DNA of 64,000 nt from Telopea speciosissima (GCF_018873765.1 NC_057924.1:3162001-3226000), one strand, 5' to 3'. Positions 48,001 to 60,118 are shown, numbered from the stretch's first letter. Notes: generated by a model from the letters alone, not told the origin. Numbers and translations are program-made.

Positions 48001-51000
48001 CCATTTTATGCAAATTTGCACGGACTGTGCAGTAGGTGTAAGTGATACTTCTTTTATTCTAATTATGTGCAGCCTCTTTAGCCCTTTTTTTACCGCATCC
48101 CCTAACTTGGGGATTGGCAAGTTGTTGTCATCCATTGACCCCACCATATGTAGATGTAGGGAGACTCCAACCTTATTTCCATTGATGACATTTCTGAACT
48201 TGCAGTAGCTACCTGAAGATCTTTGTTGAAGTCTTCAATGCAAGAAATCTGAAGTCAATGTCTGAAAAGCTAACTCCATGGTGTAACAAGAAGATGGCCA
48301 TCTAGTTTATGATCAGGACACAGTGGCATATGAAAAATTGAAACTCGTGATCTACAATGACAAGAAAAAGAGAACAGGGGAGCTGTGGAATTTGTCATGC
48401 ACCCTGGAACTTCGATCCCATCTCCCTATAACAGATCCTCCCGGTCTACAAGACGCAAGGAGTCAACTGGAGATCCACCAGTCCCTTCACCTTGATATGA
48501 CTCACAAGGCAACACTCAACAGGGCAGAGCAGCAGCTATGGCAGCAAGCAAAAGCTTTTTCATTAATCAAATTCGTATTCAACATTTGCCCCCCCCCTTA
48601 CAACCTTATATAAAAGACTCAAAATTAGACTCCTATACTAAAAAGGAAAGGCCTAACCCAATCCTTAACCTATTAGGTAACTTAAATTGACTAGGAAACT
48701 GAAATACTAAAGGAAATAGACTCAAAACATGGCTGGACTTATAGAGTCCTAATCCAGCCCAACTTAAATAACAATTAAATAGTCACATGACCACTTAACC
48801 AAGTCACATGATCACTTAAGTGATCACATGACCACTAACTAAATTAAAAGAAATCTACTAACTAATCCCGTATGTAACCTTATTACCCATAGTTTAGGCC
48901 CATAAAAATGGCCTATTACATTTAAAACACATGGGATCAAAGGCCCAACATGTATATATTATATAACTTAACCCTAGACTTATTCCTAGTAAAAGAAGCT
49001 CGGTTTGGTGATAAATCTGCATCACCATTAAGTTGGGATAAGGCTGAATTTGTTGTTGTTGTAGTTAGCTTGGAACACCCTCAACCTCGTGTGAGTCAGT
49101 CTCCTTTTGTTATTATGTTTCCTTTTTAAATTATGCTTAGCTATTAGCAATAGGATTGGCTTTTCATAGTCATATTAGCAGTTTTATTTAGTTTTTCTAT
49201 ATAAAGCTTGTAAGAGTAATTGGCTCACGGGCAATTTTGATGATATAAAATAGAGTTTTGCTTCAATAGAGTGCTGTGTGATTCAGTAGAGGATGGGAGA
49301 TCCTTGGACGACAGTGAGATTTAGATCCTTGATCTTGGTGGGAAGCCATATACTTATCTTTCTTCTTTCTCTTCTGTTTTTTTCCCCCCTCTCCTGCAAT
49401 AAGACTATGCTACTTATACTAGGATTGCTGGAATCTAGACTTCGACAAGTCTGATTCGTGTTCTGATTTCAGAAAATCTTCATGACCGCTATCCTAAATA
49501 CCATTCTGTTATCAGATTCTTTATCTGCTGTGTGAATGATACAATCCTACTACAAGTGAGATTTAATTCTTGCTATTTTGAAGGTTGTTCTATATCTGAT
49601 ATATACTGCTCTGTTTATTCTGATATTATTAACATATAATGAGTTTCTGTTTGCATACTAAATCTGTAATCAGATCAGTCATAAAACGCCTAGTTTTGCT
49701 GGTTTTGACTTATCCTAGTTACACTGGAGTTGTCCGCATAAACAAATCTGTCCATTGGATCTGGCTGAAATTTTCAGCATTGATTTTACTCCATAAAAGA
49801 GGCACACGACCAGGCTTTATAAGTTGATCTGATTTTCTGATCTTGAGTAATTAAGTTTTCTCCTGTTCTTGAATTTCTTTCAGATTTGATTCTCTTTTAA
49901 TTACTCTTCATCATCTTCTGAAGGACACCTACTATCTTTGACTCCAACCTCTGATATCCATTCTATCCCCCAAATCCAGATTTTCTCTATATACCCCCAC
50001 GGTTCTATCTATTCCCCAAACCCAAACCGCTCTACCACGATTCTCTCTACTACCCATCACTCTCACCTCCAAACAAATCCGCTCACACTAAACTTGATCC
50101 CAAGGCCCTCAAGTGTCTCTTTCTTGGGTACTCTTCTACTACCAAGGGTTACCAGTGCTATCACCCTTCTTCTCGTCGGTGCCTTATCTCCAAAGATGTC
50201 ACCTTCCTTGAATCTGTCCCTTTCTTTGCACCTTCTCAGCATCCTCTTTAGGGGGAGAATTGTGGAAGTGAACAGGCTGCTGATTTCCTTCATTCTTCTC
50301 TCACTATCTCTCCTTTTATGCTTGACATTGGAAAACACAAGACTGTGGATGTGGTTGATATTAATGATCAAGCAGGTGTGAATACAGAATTGGTTGTTGA
50401 AAGTGGTTCTGGTCAGGAGAAGGATTATCACATTAAATACAAAAAAGGTGAAGGCTTGCATAATACAGGAAAGAAGACCTTCCAAGAGTCCTCTTTGGAT
50501 CCAGATCCACATCCTGAGCTTCATCCTTCTCAATCAGGTGACATTCTTTCTCCTCTATCTGATTTAGACCTTCCTATTGCTGTTAGAAAAGGGAAAAGAA
50601 ATTGTACTAATCCCATAGCCCAGTTTGTTTCCTATGATGCTCTTTCTCCTACAAGTCTTGCCTTTGTTACTGCTCTCTCTACTGTCTCTATTCCCAAGAA
50701 TGTTTCTGAATCTATGTCTGACCCAAAGTGGAGACACGCTATGTCTGAGGAGATGGTAGCACTTGAGAAGAATGGTACTTGACAATTGGTGGATCTTCCT
50801 AAGGGACGTGTCCAGGATGCAGATGGGTCTACACAATCAAGAATAAATCTGATGGTACTGTTGAGAGATACAAAACAAGCTTGGTGGCTAAGGGGTACAA
50901 CCAAGTCTATGGGACTGATTACCAGGAGACATTTGCTCCTGTGGCCAAACACAACTCTATAAGAGTTCTTTTATCATTGACTGCCAATAAAGATTGGCCA

Positions 51001-54000
51001 TTGTATCAGTTAGATGTGAAGAATGCATTTCTTCATGGTGACTTGGAAGAAGAAGTATACATGCAAACCCCACCAGGCTTCAAAATGCCTTCAGCTGAAG
51101 GGAAAGTGTGTCTCCTCAAGAAGGCACTATATGGCCTCAAACAGTCACCAAAGGCATGGTTTGAGTGCTTCCGGCCGGCTATTCTGAAGAATGGATATTC
51201 CCAGAGCCAAGCTGACCACACTCTCTTTACCAAGCAGAGCAATGGTAACATCACAGCTCTCATTGTGTATGTTGATGATATTGTGGTCACTGGAGATGAT
51301 CCAACTGAGATAGTTAAACTGAAAAACTAATTGGCTTAATAGTTCAAAATCAAAGATCTGGGCCCTTGAAGTATTTCTTAGGATTGAAGTATCAAGGACC
51401 AAGAAAGGAATCAACATATGTCAACGGAAGTTTGTTCTTGCTTTGTTAACAAAGATAGGGATGTTAGGCTGCAAACCAGCAAGCTCTCCTATTGAGCAAA
51501 ATCATAAATTAGGAGAAGCTTGTGGCCCCCCTCTTGTTGATACAGGAAAGTACTAGAGGCTCGTGGGCAAGCTTATCTATCTTTCTGTGACTCGCCCAGA
51601 TATTTCCTATGCAGTGGGAGTAGTGAGCCAATTTATGCATGCTCCCAAGAGTGGCCATTTAGATATTGTGTATCATATTCTCAAATATTTGAAGTCTTGC
51701 CCAGAGAAAGGACTGTTGTATGCCAAGCACGATCACCTGAGAGTGGAAGGTTTTACTGATGCTGATTGGGCTGGATCCATCACAGACAGGAGGTCTACCT
51801 CCGGCTATTGCACCTTTGTGGGAGGTAACTTGGTTACATGGAGAAGCAAAAAACAGCCGGTTGTAGCTAGATCCATTGCAAAGACAAAATTTAGAACTAT
51901 GGCTCATGGAGTGTGTGAACTCATCTGGCTGAAAAGGCTTATTCAGGAACTGAGATTTGCCACAAAAGGACCTATGAGACTCTATTGTGATAACAAGGTT
52001 GCCATCAGTATTGCTTACGATCCCGCGCAACATGACAGGACCAAGCACATTGAAGTGGATCGACACTTTATCAAGGAAAAGATAAACTCCGGCTGCATTT
52101 GTACTCCTTTTGTGAAGACTAGTGATCAATTGGCGGATATCTTTACAAAGGCTGTTACCTCTATTCAGTTTGGCACTCTCCTATGCAAGCTGGGAATGCA
52201 TGACATTTATTCTCCAGCTTGAGGGGGAGTGTTAGAGTTGTTAGTTATGTGATAAGGGTAGTTTGGGAACTAGTCTTATGCGTAGTTGCCCCATTATGTA
52301 TTTTCTATTTCTTTCCTTTTACCTCCCTAGGGAGGTGTATGTAATTCTCCTATTTTCTAGTAATGAAGGAATATAGGTGTGGAGTATAGTGTGAATACAC
52401 CCAACACATTACAGCCGAACTTTCTCTCTTGTCTTCTCCATCTTCTCCTCTCGTCTCCTTCCTCCTCCAACATCTTCTCCTTCTCTTACTCCTAAACCTA
52501 AGATTGAACTGTATAGAGGAGGGGTAATAAAGAAAAGAGAAAATTATGGTGATGACAAAAATACTGTCACCACTCTTCTTCTTCCTTGCATGAAAAAAGG
52601 AACCAGTGGCAGTCTTTCCCAACTCAAATTGATAGAACTCAAACAGTTCAACTCCAATTAAGTTGAAATTTCAGGAAGAGATGGTTAATACCCCAACACC
52701 CAGAATCCAGTAACAGATACTTGATGGAACAATCTGAGATTTAATAATAATAATAATAATAATAATAAAACCTGAAACAGGGCCTCAAGGTATAGCTTGG
52801 GGCAGTTCTGGTTGCAGGTTTATAACTCAGGAAGGGGTTTGATTTGGAGGATAATACTCTAGGTATCAGATCATCCTAGAGGAGTCATATTAACCCCAAA
52901 GTTTTAGGAAGAAAGGGGTTGGGATGTGAGTGATCACCCTAATACAATAGGACTGCAAATACCACCACACCAGACAGAGATGCCAGAATAAATCCAATAA
53001 TAAAAGGAAGAAGTAATGAAGGATAGCAGAGTTTGCAGAAACAGAGAGAAGAAGAAAGGAAGAGATGTAAGAAGATTAGATTACAAGTAAAAAGAAGATA
53101 AAGTAAGAGATCAGACATTCAGATCCGGAGGGAGGGAAGAAGAACACTCTACAGCCAACCAGCTACCTCAAAAGAAGAAGTAACGAAGGATAGCAGAAAC
53201 AGAGAGAATAAAGGAAGATGTAAGAAAATTAGATAAGTAAGCAGAAGAGGAGGGAAGAAGAACACTCTACAGCCAACCAGCTGCCTCAAAGGCCACGCAG
53301 GCTACAATCACACAAAACTCAATAGTCCATTTTCATTCTCTAAAATCCATCGTAGCCTCGTAGGTTAAATACTAATATATAAAGAAAACTCTGTCAAACA
53401 GAAATAAAAACTACTCTACCTAGGAAACTAAAATAAAGTTAAACAAGGAAACCGAAATAGGAAGCTATCCCCTACATAATCTACCAAAATAAACGACTAC
53501 AATATATTCTCCCAAATAAAAGAACTCCCTAACTATCCTACTAGACCAAAAATCTAATTTGGACACGGTTCATCTTGGGTTGGGTTTCCAAATGGAAGCG
53601 AGCAGGCCCACAGAAGCGTTACTGCATGATTGTGAGAACAAGTGGTTGAGGAACATTAGTTAGGAACATGCATAACAGTTTTTCCAGATTTTGAAAGCAC
53701 TACCTAGACTTATCCAAATGAACTGAAAGTTTTGGGGCTTAGTGTCTCTGTAGGTCTTATGTCAAGCCCTAAAGTTTCATGATTTTGGAAAGCTAGTTTG
53801 ATTTTTGACTGAATTCTGAAGTTAGATGGTTTTAAGGAAGGTTTTGAGGAAATCAAATTAAAAGAGTCTAATACAACTATATCATAGCCTTTGAGCCCAA
53901 TTTTGGTCTGCTGAATCCTATATAAGAGTACTATCATGATAAAATTTTAGACTATATGGACTTTATTTGATCCACTTTTACTAAGCTGATTTGCTGACTA

Positions 54001-57000
54001 GCGTGATGAGAAGAGATTCTATTGTCCAAATGACTTAGTGATGCAGACCCTAGCCTCCTCGAATTGAAGAAGCCACCCTAACCCTAGGGTTTTAGTAGGA
54101 GCCTTAGTTTAGTTTATTTTAGTTCTATACTTGGTTTTTATTTTGTGTTTTTAATTGAACCAGTTTAAATTGGTTGCATCCAATTGGTTCAATTGGTCTA
54201 ATTTAAGTGAAGTGATTCTATTGGCTAAGAGGTTCTTATATCCTATTGGCTAGTAGGGGAATCTTCTTTTATTTTAAGTAGTTTAAGTTGTTTTTAAGTC
54301 ATTAGAGTCAATTGAGTCTTTTTATACTTTTTGAATTGTTGATGCAGATTCATCACCGAAATGGGCTTATTTCTTTAGAAATAAGTCTAGGGTTGGGATA
54401 TATATATGTTGGGCCTTTGTTCCCAAGGGTTTTCTATATAATAAGCCACTTTAATGAGCCTAAACTAGGGGTATATAGGTTGCATACGGGATTAGCCCAA
54501 TACTTAGTTTATTTTTATGTTTTTAATTGAACCGGTTCATATTGGTTGCATCCAATTGGTTCAATTTAAGTGATCATGTGACTTGATTAAGTGGTCATGT
54601 GATATAAGTTGGGCTGGATTAGGACTCTATAAGCCCAGCCATGTTTTGAGTCTATTTCCTTTAGTATTCTAGTTTCCTAGTCAGTTTAAGTTACCTAATA
54701 GGTTAGGGATAGGGTTAGGCCATTCCTTTTTAGTGTCTAAGTCTATTTTTGAGTCTTCTATATAAGTTTGTAAGGGAGGCCAGCATTGAACACGAATTTT
54801 GATTAATAAAAACTCAGCTTTATGCTTGCTGCCTTTGTTGCTGCCTTTGCTCCATCGTGAGTGTGCCTTATGAGTAATATCAAGGTTGCCTTGTGAGTAA
54901 TATCAAGGTGAAGGGATTGGAGGATCTCCAATCGACTCCTTGCACCGTGAAGATCGGGAGGGCTTCTACTTATCTCCTTGCATCTTGTAGATCGGGAGAC
55001 CCCATTGTTCATCTTCAAAGCTGTTACCATTGAAGATCTCTTCAAATCCAGTAAGTTTGAATCTGAACTTTGTTTAAACCTTCTTCTTCTCACTCCTACC
55101 CTAACTAGGATTCCTCCATAACTTCAAATCTGTCCATTAGTTTCAAACCAAACTTTCAGCATACATCCCTTACATCATTATTGACACTCGATCCAAGTTT
55201 CATCAAACCCCCACCACCCTAAACCCTAGAATCCCCTACTCCTACCTCCATTAGGAATTGATCTAAATCCTAGTGCTGTCCATTCGAACCAACAGCCCCT
55301 TTTGTTCTTTGATCCTGTTGTTTGGCTCCTAGTAGGTCTCCTACCTATCTAGGACTACATTAATTGTTTTAAAACACTTAATTGTACCTCTCCACGATTT
55401 TGGATGGAGATTAAGTTGTAATAGTTTTAGGACTTAGGCCTTTGGCTTCTTATTTAATTAGAGATCATGGGAGAGGCTCCCCCACCTATTATGCTTTAAA
55501 AAAATCGTTTCTTTATGCTGCTGCTTACTCTTTGAGAGTGTTCCTTGCGGGTAATATCAAGGAGCCCTTGTGAGTCATATCAAGGGTGAAGGCTGGTGGA
55601 TTCCGGCGACTCCTTGCATCTTGTAGATCGGGAGGTCCTCTCTTAGCTTTTCTTCAATCTGCTACTGTTGGAGATCAGTGTTATTCAAGTAAGTAGTTTA
55701 TTTAATTCAGTAATTTCATTCCTCTTCTTCTCCATCCAACCTAACCCTGATCGATTCCCCTGAAACCTATTGTTTTAAACCCTAGTTATCCTGTCCAACC
55801 CCTTCCCACCATCAGATCTGTTCCAATTTTACACTATAGTTCCAGCTGGCCATCTCCTTCACTCAATCCCCCATTCTACTCCCATTCCAACAGCTAAACC
55901 CTAATCCCCCTCTTCCCCATTAAAACCCCAACACCCTAAAACTTACCTAGACCTATCCAACCATCCAAATCCTTCAATATTACAACCGAACCACCCCTAC
56001 ACTGCCCTTAACACTCGACCTTAAGCTCCAGCCCAAATTCCAGCTCTAAACCCTAAATCTCATCTCCCCCTTCATTCCCAAAACCCGAAATCCTAAACCT
56101 AAAATTTCTGAAATTTAGCTTTTCTTCAATCTGCTACTGTTGGAGATCAGTGTTATTCAAGTAAGTAGTTTATTTAATTCTGCAATTTCATTCCTCTTCT
56201 TCTCCATCCAACCTAACCCTGATCGATTCCCCTGAAACCTATTGTTTTAAACCCTAGTTATCCTGTCCAGCCTCTTCCCACCATCAGATCTGTTCCAATT
56301 TCACACTATAGTTCCAGCAGGCCATCTCCTTCACTCGATCCCCCATTCTACCCCCATTCCAACAGCTAAACCCTAATCCCCCTCTTCCCCATTAAAACCC
56401 CAACACCCTAAAACTTACCTAGACCTATCCAACCATCCAAATCCTTCAATATTACAACCGAACCACCCCTACACTGCCCTTAACACTCGACCTTAAGCTC
56501 CAGCCCAAATTCCAGCTCTAAACCCTAAATCTCATCTCCCCCTTCATTCCCAAAACCCGAAATCCTAAACCTAAAATTTCTGAAATTTAGCTTTTCTTCA
56601 ATCTGCTACTGTTGGAGATCAGTGTTATTCAAGTAAGTAGTTTATTTAATTCTGTAATTTCATTCCTCTTCTTCTCCATCCAACCTAACCCTGATCGATT
56701 CCCCTTAAACCTATTGTTTTAAACCCTAGTTATCCTGTCCAGCCCCTTCCCACCATCAGATCTGTTCCAATTTTACACTATATTTCCAGCAGGCCATCTC
56801 CTTCACTCGATCCCCCATTCTACCCCCATTCCAACAGCTAAACCCTAATCCCCCTCTTCCCCATTAAAACCCCAACACCCTAAAACTTACCTAGACCTAT
56901 CCAACCATCCAAATCCTTCAATATTACAACCGAACCACCACCCCTACACTGCCCTTAACACTCGACCTTAAGCTCCAGCCAAAATTCCAGCTCTAAACCC

Positions 57001-60000
57001 TAAATCTCATCTCCCCCTTCATTCCCAAAACCCGAAACCCTAAACCTAAAATTTTTGAAATTTAAAAACTTATTCAAATCTAACCAAACCTAGTTCATTA
57101 AGACCTTTAAAACCTGCATATTAAAACCCTATAAACCCCATTACCATTAGTTAACCCTAACCCTAATTTCTGCCCTATTTAGCCTAAGCTGTCCCAATCG
57201 GCCAACCTTGTTAGATAACCCTATCCCCCTAGCTCCTAGTGGGACTTCTCCTACCTAGGACTACATCACTTTGCTCTTTGAAGGGGTCAAATATCCTTTG
57301 CTTTCAACTCATTATGAATGGTTTCATACAATAAGGTTTATCTCCACAAAGTCTCAAGTGATTCTGTTACATATTCATGTCTCCATTGAATATTAACAAT
57401 TTTTTTATTAGTATATCAGAAGTTATTGTTATTGTGTGTTATCTATAATGGCCCCACTTCCCCCTACAGTTTAGGAGTTCCTAGACTCTAGTTCTAAATA
57501 TAATAGGGATAAGCTCTCATTGATGACACTTCAGCCAATAGGGTTCTAAGCAATCATCAAAGATTTAGCAACAATTGGAATCCAGATATACTACAACCCA
57601 TGCTGCTGCAATTTATATTACCAAATTCACATAGTTGAGCACCACTGACCTGAGGAATTATATTTTTCTCCATCACATCTTTGAAGAGAGGAGGTGGGGG
57701 CAAATCAAGCCCAAGCATTAGGAATGGCATTCTACATGTTTCCATAAGCACATTGCCATGTTCAGTCCCACCATCTGCAGTGCCCCCATTACTTTGGTCA
57801 TCTCCGTTTTCTTTCTTCTCAGCAAAAGATTTGTTATGTATCTCCTTCACAACCTCCAATTCCCCCTATTAACCATGGCAGTTTAGATAATGCAAATCTA
57901 AAACAACAGTTGAGTAAACAAATAACATCAAACAATACAGAAAACCTGAAAGCACTTGTAGATGATGCTGCTGTTTTTCTTTAAACTCCTAAGATCTGAG
58001 TGTAGTGTGTTAAGAAGCCATGACATGAACTCCACAGGATCTGACTGCTGACCTATTCGGAACCGTTTTTTACTGGCTTTCATAACTGCCTGCAAAAACT
58101 CATGTGGGCTCACCTGTATACAAATCATGTCAGAGGACATCATTTATGTGTTCAGAACTGTAAATTATATGCAATCATCATAAGAAAAAAACCTGGCCCT
58201 TGAAATTTCGTGCATGCCAGATCTTTCTAGTGAGCTCTCCAAATCGATGAACAAGAGGAGATCTGCAGTGCTTGTAATTCTCAGGAATAAGGAAAAAATT
58301 CCTTAAGGGGGTAACCCTCATTAAAGACTGAATTGTCACATTCAGAAAATCAGTTTCTTTAATGTTGTTCAGGCCCACCTGAAATGTTATAAAGATTGGT
58401 AATTGTCAAGAACATAAGCACAAGATCAAAATCTTAAAAGTTTAACTTTATCCAGATAATAAGGTAACCAAAATACCAAAACAAAAGCAATAACATCGAC
58501 AAGAATTAAGCATTCAGGTACCATTCCAGGAAGATAATCAGAACCATCAAGTGCCCTTGACCATTGTTTATTTTTGTCAAGCTGTTCAACTTGTTCCCTA
58601 CTGAACCTGTATATATTAAACAAATAGAATCAGTACCAACATGAATTTGGTAACATGTATTGCAATTTAAGAAAGTTACCCACAAAATTGGATGAGGTGT
58701 ACAACAAAGCAAAACATAATATTGGGGTGGGGTGGGGGTAAGAGGATAAGTGAAGCAGGTGGAAGCATAGCTAGACCTTGGATTTAGGACATATCGAATG
58801 TCATCCAATGATGGGTCATTAATTTCATATCCATCAGGAAGGCAATAGACTTTTTCTGTCTGAAGGTTGATATAAACATGATGCCCAGCTTCAAGGCTAT
58901 GAGTATATGCATGAGACTTCTGACCTCTTCCCTGATAATACTTCCCACAGACCAAACATGCGTATACATTCAAATTTGACAGAGAGACAGAGCAGAACTT
59001 CTCAAAGTCAAAGTCCAAAACCTGCAAAAAAGATTTAAAAAAGGACAACAGAAAATATACAAAATCAAATAAACAAACTATTACAATTCAAAGAGAAATT
59101 TGTACAGATATACATGTATGTATTCAGTACTATGTATATGCACTTTATCTGCCAATAGTATCCATAGTTGCTAAGATAAAAACAGCTCTTCTAATTACCC
59201 AATCTATCTGAAACCATGCAGTGCCTTGCAAAATGAGACAATTTGACGGTTAAAGATTATAATGGCTCCATTTGGTTGCAAGGGAAATGAAATATATTTT
59301 ACTAGAAGAGTCATTTTTGGTGTTTGGTTGCAAGGGAAATGCAAATATTTCCTTGAAAAGTGAAATATATTTTACAGGAAATGCAAATATTTCCCTTCCC
59401 TTCACAATATTTCTCCGGAAAATGAAACATACTTTACTAGAAAAGTCATTTTTGGTGTTTGGTTGAAAGGGAAATGCAAATATTTCCTTGAAAAGTGAAA
59501 TATATTTTACAGGAAATGCAAATATTTCCCTTCTTTTCACTTCCCTTTCCCTATTTCCCCTGCAACCAAAAGAAGCCAATATGAAATCTCAAACTCTTCT
59601 CAATGCCTACAATAAAACAAAAGGCAATCACCATTGAATTCACCATATGATGTTCTCAAGTAAAATCAAACTTCAAATCCGTTTAAGAACCACTCAAGTT
59701 ACAGATCAACAACAAAGCTAATATTGGCATTAGTTATGATAGTGATGATGATAACAATTACCTGGCGATTAACTGTATCTAGATAAGGACAATCCCTTCG
59801 AACTTCAACCTGTCGATTGCGCCTTCCTTGATTCAACCCTATCAGGTGGGAATCACTGTCGTCCTCGTCCTCAGCATCATCATCATTTGCTTCTTCTGCT
59901 TCTTCTCCATGACCTTTTTGTTCTATCCATCTAACGTTTTCTTCTCTCCTTTTGTCTTCTTCTTCGTCATCATCGTCGTCATTATAAGAAGCAAGGGGAA

Positions 60001-60118
60001 GAAGAGCATTTTCAATAGCATGATGTGGAGGAGAGGGAGAAGATCGCCGAACTAACTTCTGCCTTTCCAGCTGTGTTTCTTGACTCTCATCATTCTCCCT
60101 GTTTCTCTTTGTTACCAT
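45045..60118 (-). CDS. USP39: USP39/Sad1-like U4/U6.U5 tri-snRNP assembly factor
   Basis: Inactive ubiquitin-protease-like protein needed for tri-snRNP function in nuclear splicing. Nine exons, GT/AG junctions, phases agree: 60118-59762, 59021-58777, 58606-58522, 58378-58193, 58113-57946, 57865-57650, 46443-46272, 45397-45226, 45138-45045; 564 aa, almost the human length. Residues 1-108 are acidic and disordered. A UBP zinc finger follows from [20 protein letters not shown] through [10 protein letters not shown] and SLEAGHHVY. The USP fold starts at [13 protein letters not shown] (230), where the catalytic Cys is replaced (Asp 239 by alignment); it runs through [16 protein letters not shown], and GEGSYRVFV has Ser where active enzymes have the catalytic His. 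Both losses are normal for this family. Intron 6 is 11.2 kb and full of transposons. Symbol is by orthology. Confidence 0.95.
45632..46228. mobile_element. Possible long relative of the TTGTCAAGGCG MITE
   Basis: Left AATAGTTGTCATGGCG and right CGCCTTATTGCCTAGGC then AGACAACCATG resemble the ends of 9079-9183 in inverted orientation, with 0.5 kb of unrelated DNA between. It lies in USP39 intron 7. It could be two decayed copies. Confidence 0.4.
46690..47350 (+). mobile_element. RTE-type LINE 3' fragment, interrupted by a SINE
   Basis: Before the [23 protein letters not shown]. After it: [26 protein letters not shown] and [12 protein letters not shown], then the 3' tail CCCATTTAGTTGGGATAAGG. 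Same order as the copy at 42585-44285, on the opposite strand. Stops show decay. Confidence 0.85.
46833..46998 (-). mobile_element. Au-type SINE inside the RTE fragment
   Basis: On the minus strand: CAACGGTAAGGTTGCTCC, B box GGTTCGAGTCTGGA, AGCAGCCTCTCTGC, AAGGCTGCATAC and 3' end TTGTGCAATGGGTATGCTCC, followed by a T run (A run on plus strand at 46833-46845). A few LINE codons are missing at the junction. Confidence 0.88.
47876..47957. mobile_element. Short TTGTCAAGGCG-type MITE relic
   Basis: Left GTGTCAACAAGGCATGC and right GTCTAGGTGCTTGACAACTG form imperfect inverted ends with CGCCTTGGACA and GCCAAGGCG between, like 9079-9183. Confidence 0.5.
48437..49024 (-). mobile_element. Truncated LTR of the TGATGCAG family, in an RTE tail
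   Basis: Minus strand starts TGATGCAGATTTATCACC at 49024 and shares ACTCTATAAGTCCAGCCATG and the AAGGAAAGGCCTAACC complement with the copies at 6628 and 54340. Its distal part is missing or diverged beyond about 48437. An RTE 3' tail (AAGTTGGGATAAGGCTGA) abuts at 49028-49070. Confidence 0.75.
50050..52472 (+). mobile_element. Copia retrotransposon, 5' truncated and decayed
   Basis: From the end of integrase on: [18 protein letters not shown], a linker with [12 protein letters not shown], reverse transcriptase ([47 protein letters not shown]), then RNase H ([32 protein letters not shown]) and the end [10 protein letters not shown]. Gag, protease, most of integrase and the 5' LTR are absent. 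Stops occur near 50250, 50780, 51328-51342 and 51554, with frameshifts near 51370-51390. In RNase H the usual A-E-A-E block reads A-K-T-K (51878-51889), so the catalytic Glu is lost. A polypurine tract GAGGGGGAG (52221-52229) precedes the 3' LTR. Confidence 0.93.
52230..52472 (+). repeat. 3' LTR of the Copia element
   Basis: Begins TGTTAGAGTTGTTAG right after the polypurine tract. The end is placed at CTCCAACA (52472) because it pairs with the TGTTAGAG start. An alternative end is ACACCCAACA near 52404. No matching 5' LTR is in the window. Confidence 0.65.
52741..52770. repeat. (TAA)n microsatellite
   Basis: About nine units of AAT/TAA. Confidence 0.9.
53133..53640. repeat. Degenerate LTR-like sequence with a 118-bp tandem duplication
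   Basis: GAAGAACACTCTACAGCC recurs with 118-bp period (53133 and 53251 starts). The following CTACTAGACCAAAAATC and TTTGGACACGGTTC resemble the LTR at 10420-10500, suggesting a distant member of that family. Confidence 0.55.
54340..55362 (+). mobile_element. Inner solo LTR nested in the outer one
   Basis: Starts TGATGCAGATTCATCACC, ends CTAGGACTACATTA, 1023 bp. Perfect direct repeats ATTGT at 54335-54339 and 55363-55367. The flanks join into continuous outer LTR sequence when it is removed. Closest relative in the window is 6628-7832. Confidence 0.93.
55645..57063. repeat. Three tandem 472-bp repeats
   Basis: AGCTTTTCTTCAATCTGCTA begins units at 55645, 56117 and 56589, exactly 472 bp apart. 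Units differ at only a few positions (for example ACTATAGTTCC against ACTATATTTCC; a 3-base insertion in unit 3). Each is rich in AAACCCTAA-like words and carries the same GTTATTCAAGTAAGTAG start. Confidence 0.95.
59263..59578. mobile_element. Foldback/MITE with internal 135-bp duplication
   Basis: Outer ends TGGCTCCATTTGGTTGCA and TGCAACCAAAAGAAGCCA are inverted. The interior repeats TCATTTTTGGTGTTTGGTTG with 135-bp period (59311, 59446) and has GGAAATGCAAATATTTCC, itself palindromic. It lies in USP39 intron 1. Target duplication unclear. Confidence 0.75.

Larger units (their letters stand above)
54039..57268 (+). mobile_element. Outer solo LTR, TGATGCAG family, expanded by a tandem array
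   Basis: Starts TGATGCAGACCCTAGCC and ends CTAGGACTACATCA. Flanks CTTAG (54034-54038) and CTTTG (57269-57273) look like a 5-bp duplication with one change. Without the inner solo LTR it is about 2.2 kb, twice its relatives, because of three 472-bp repeats. It sits in USP39 intron 6. Confidence 0.82.

Noticed and set aside
50063..50533. 156-codon minus-strand open frame over the Copia element
   Set aside because: It is the antisense shadow of the Copia linker region, whose plus frame reads as a recognisable polyprotein.
55645..57063. Interstitial telomere repeat
   Set aside because: AAACCCTAA words are frequent but not in tandem heptamers; they are part of 472-bp LTR units.
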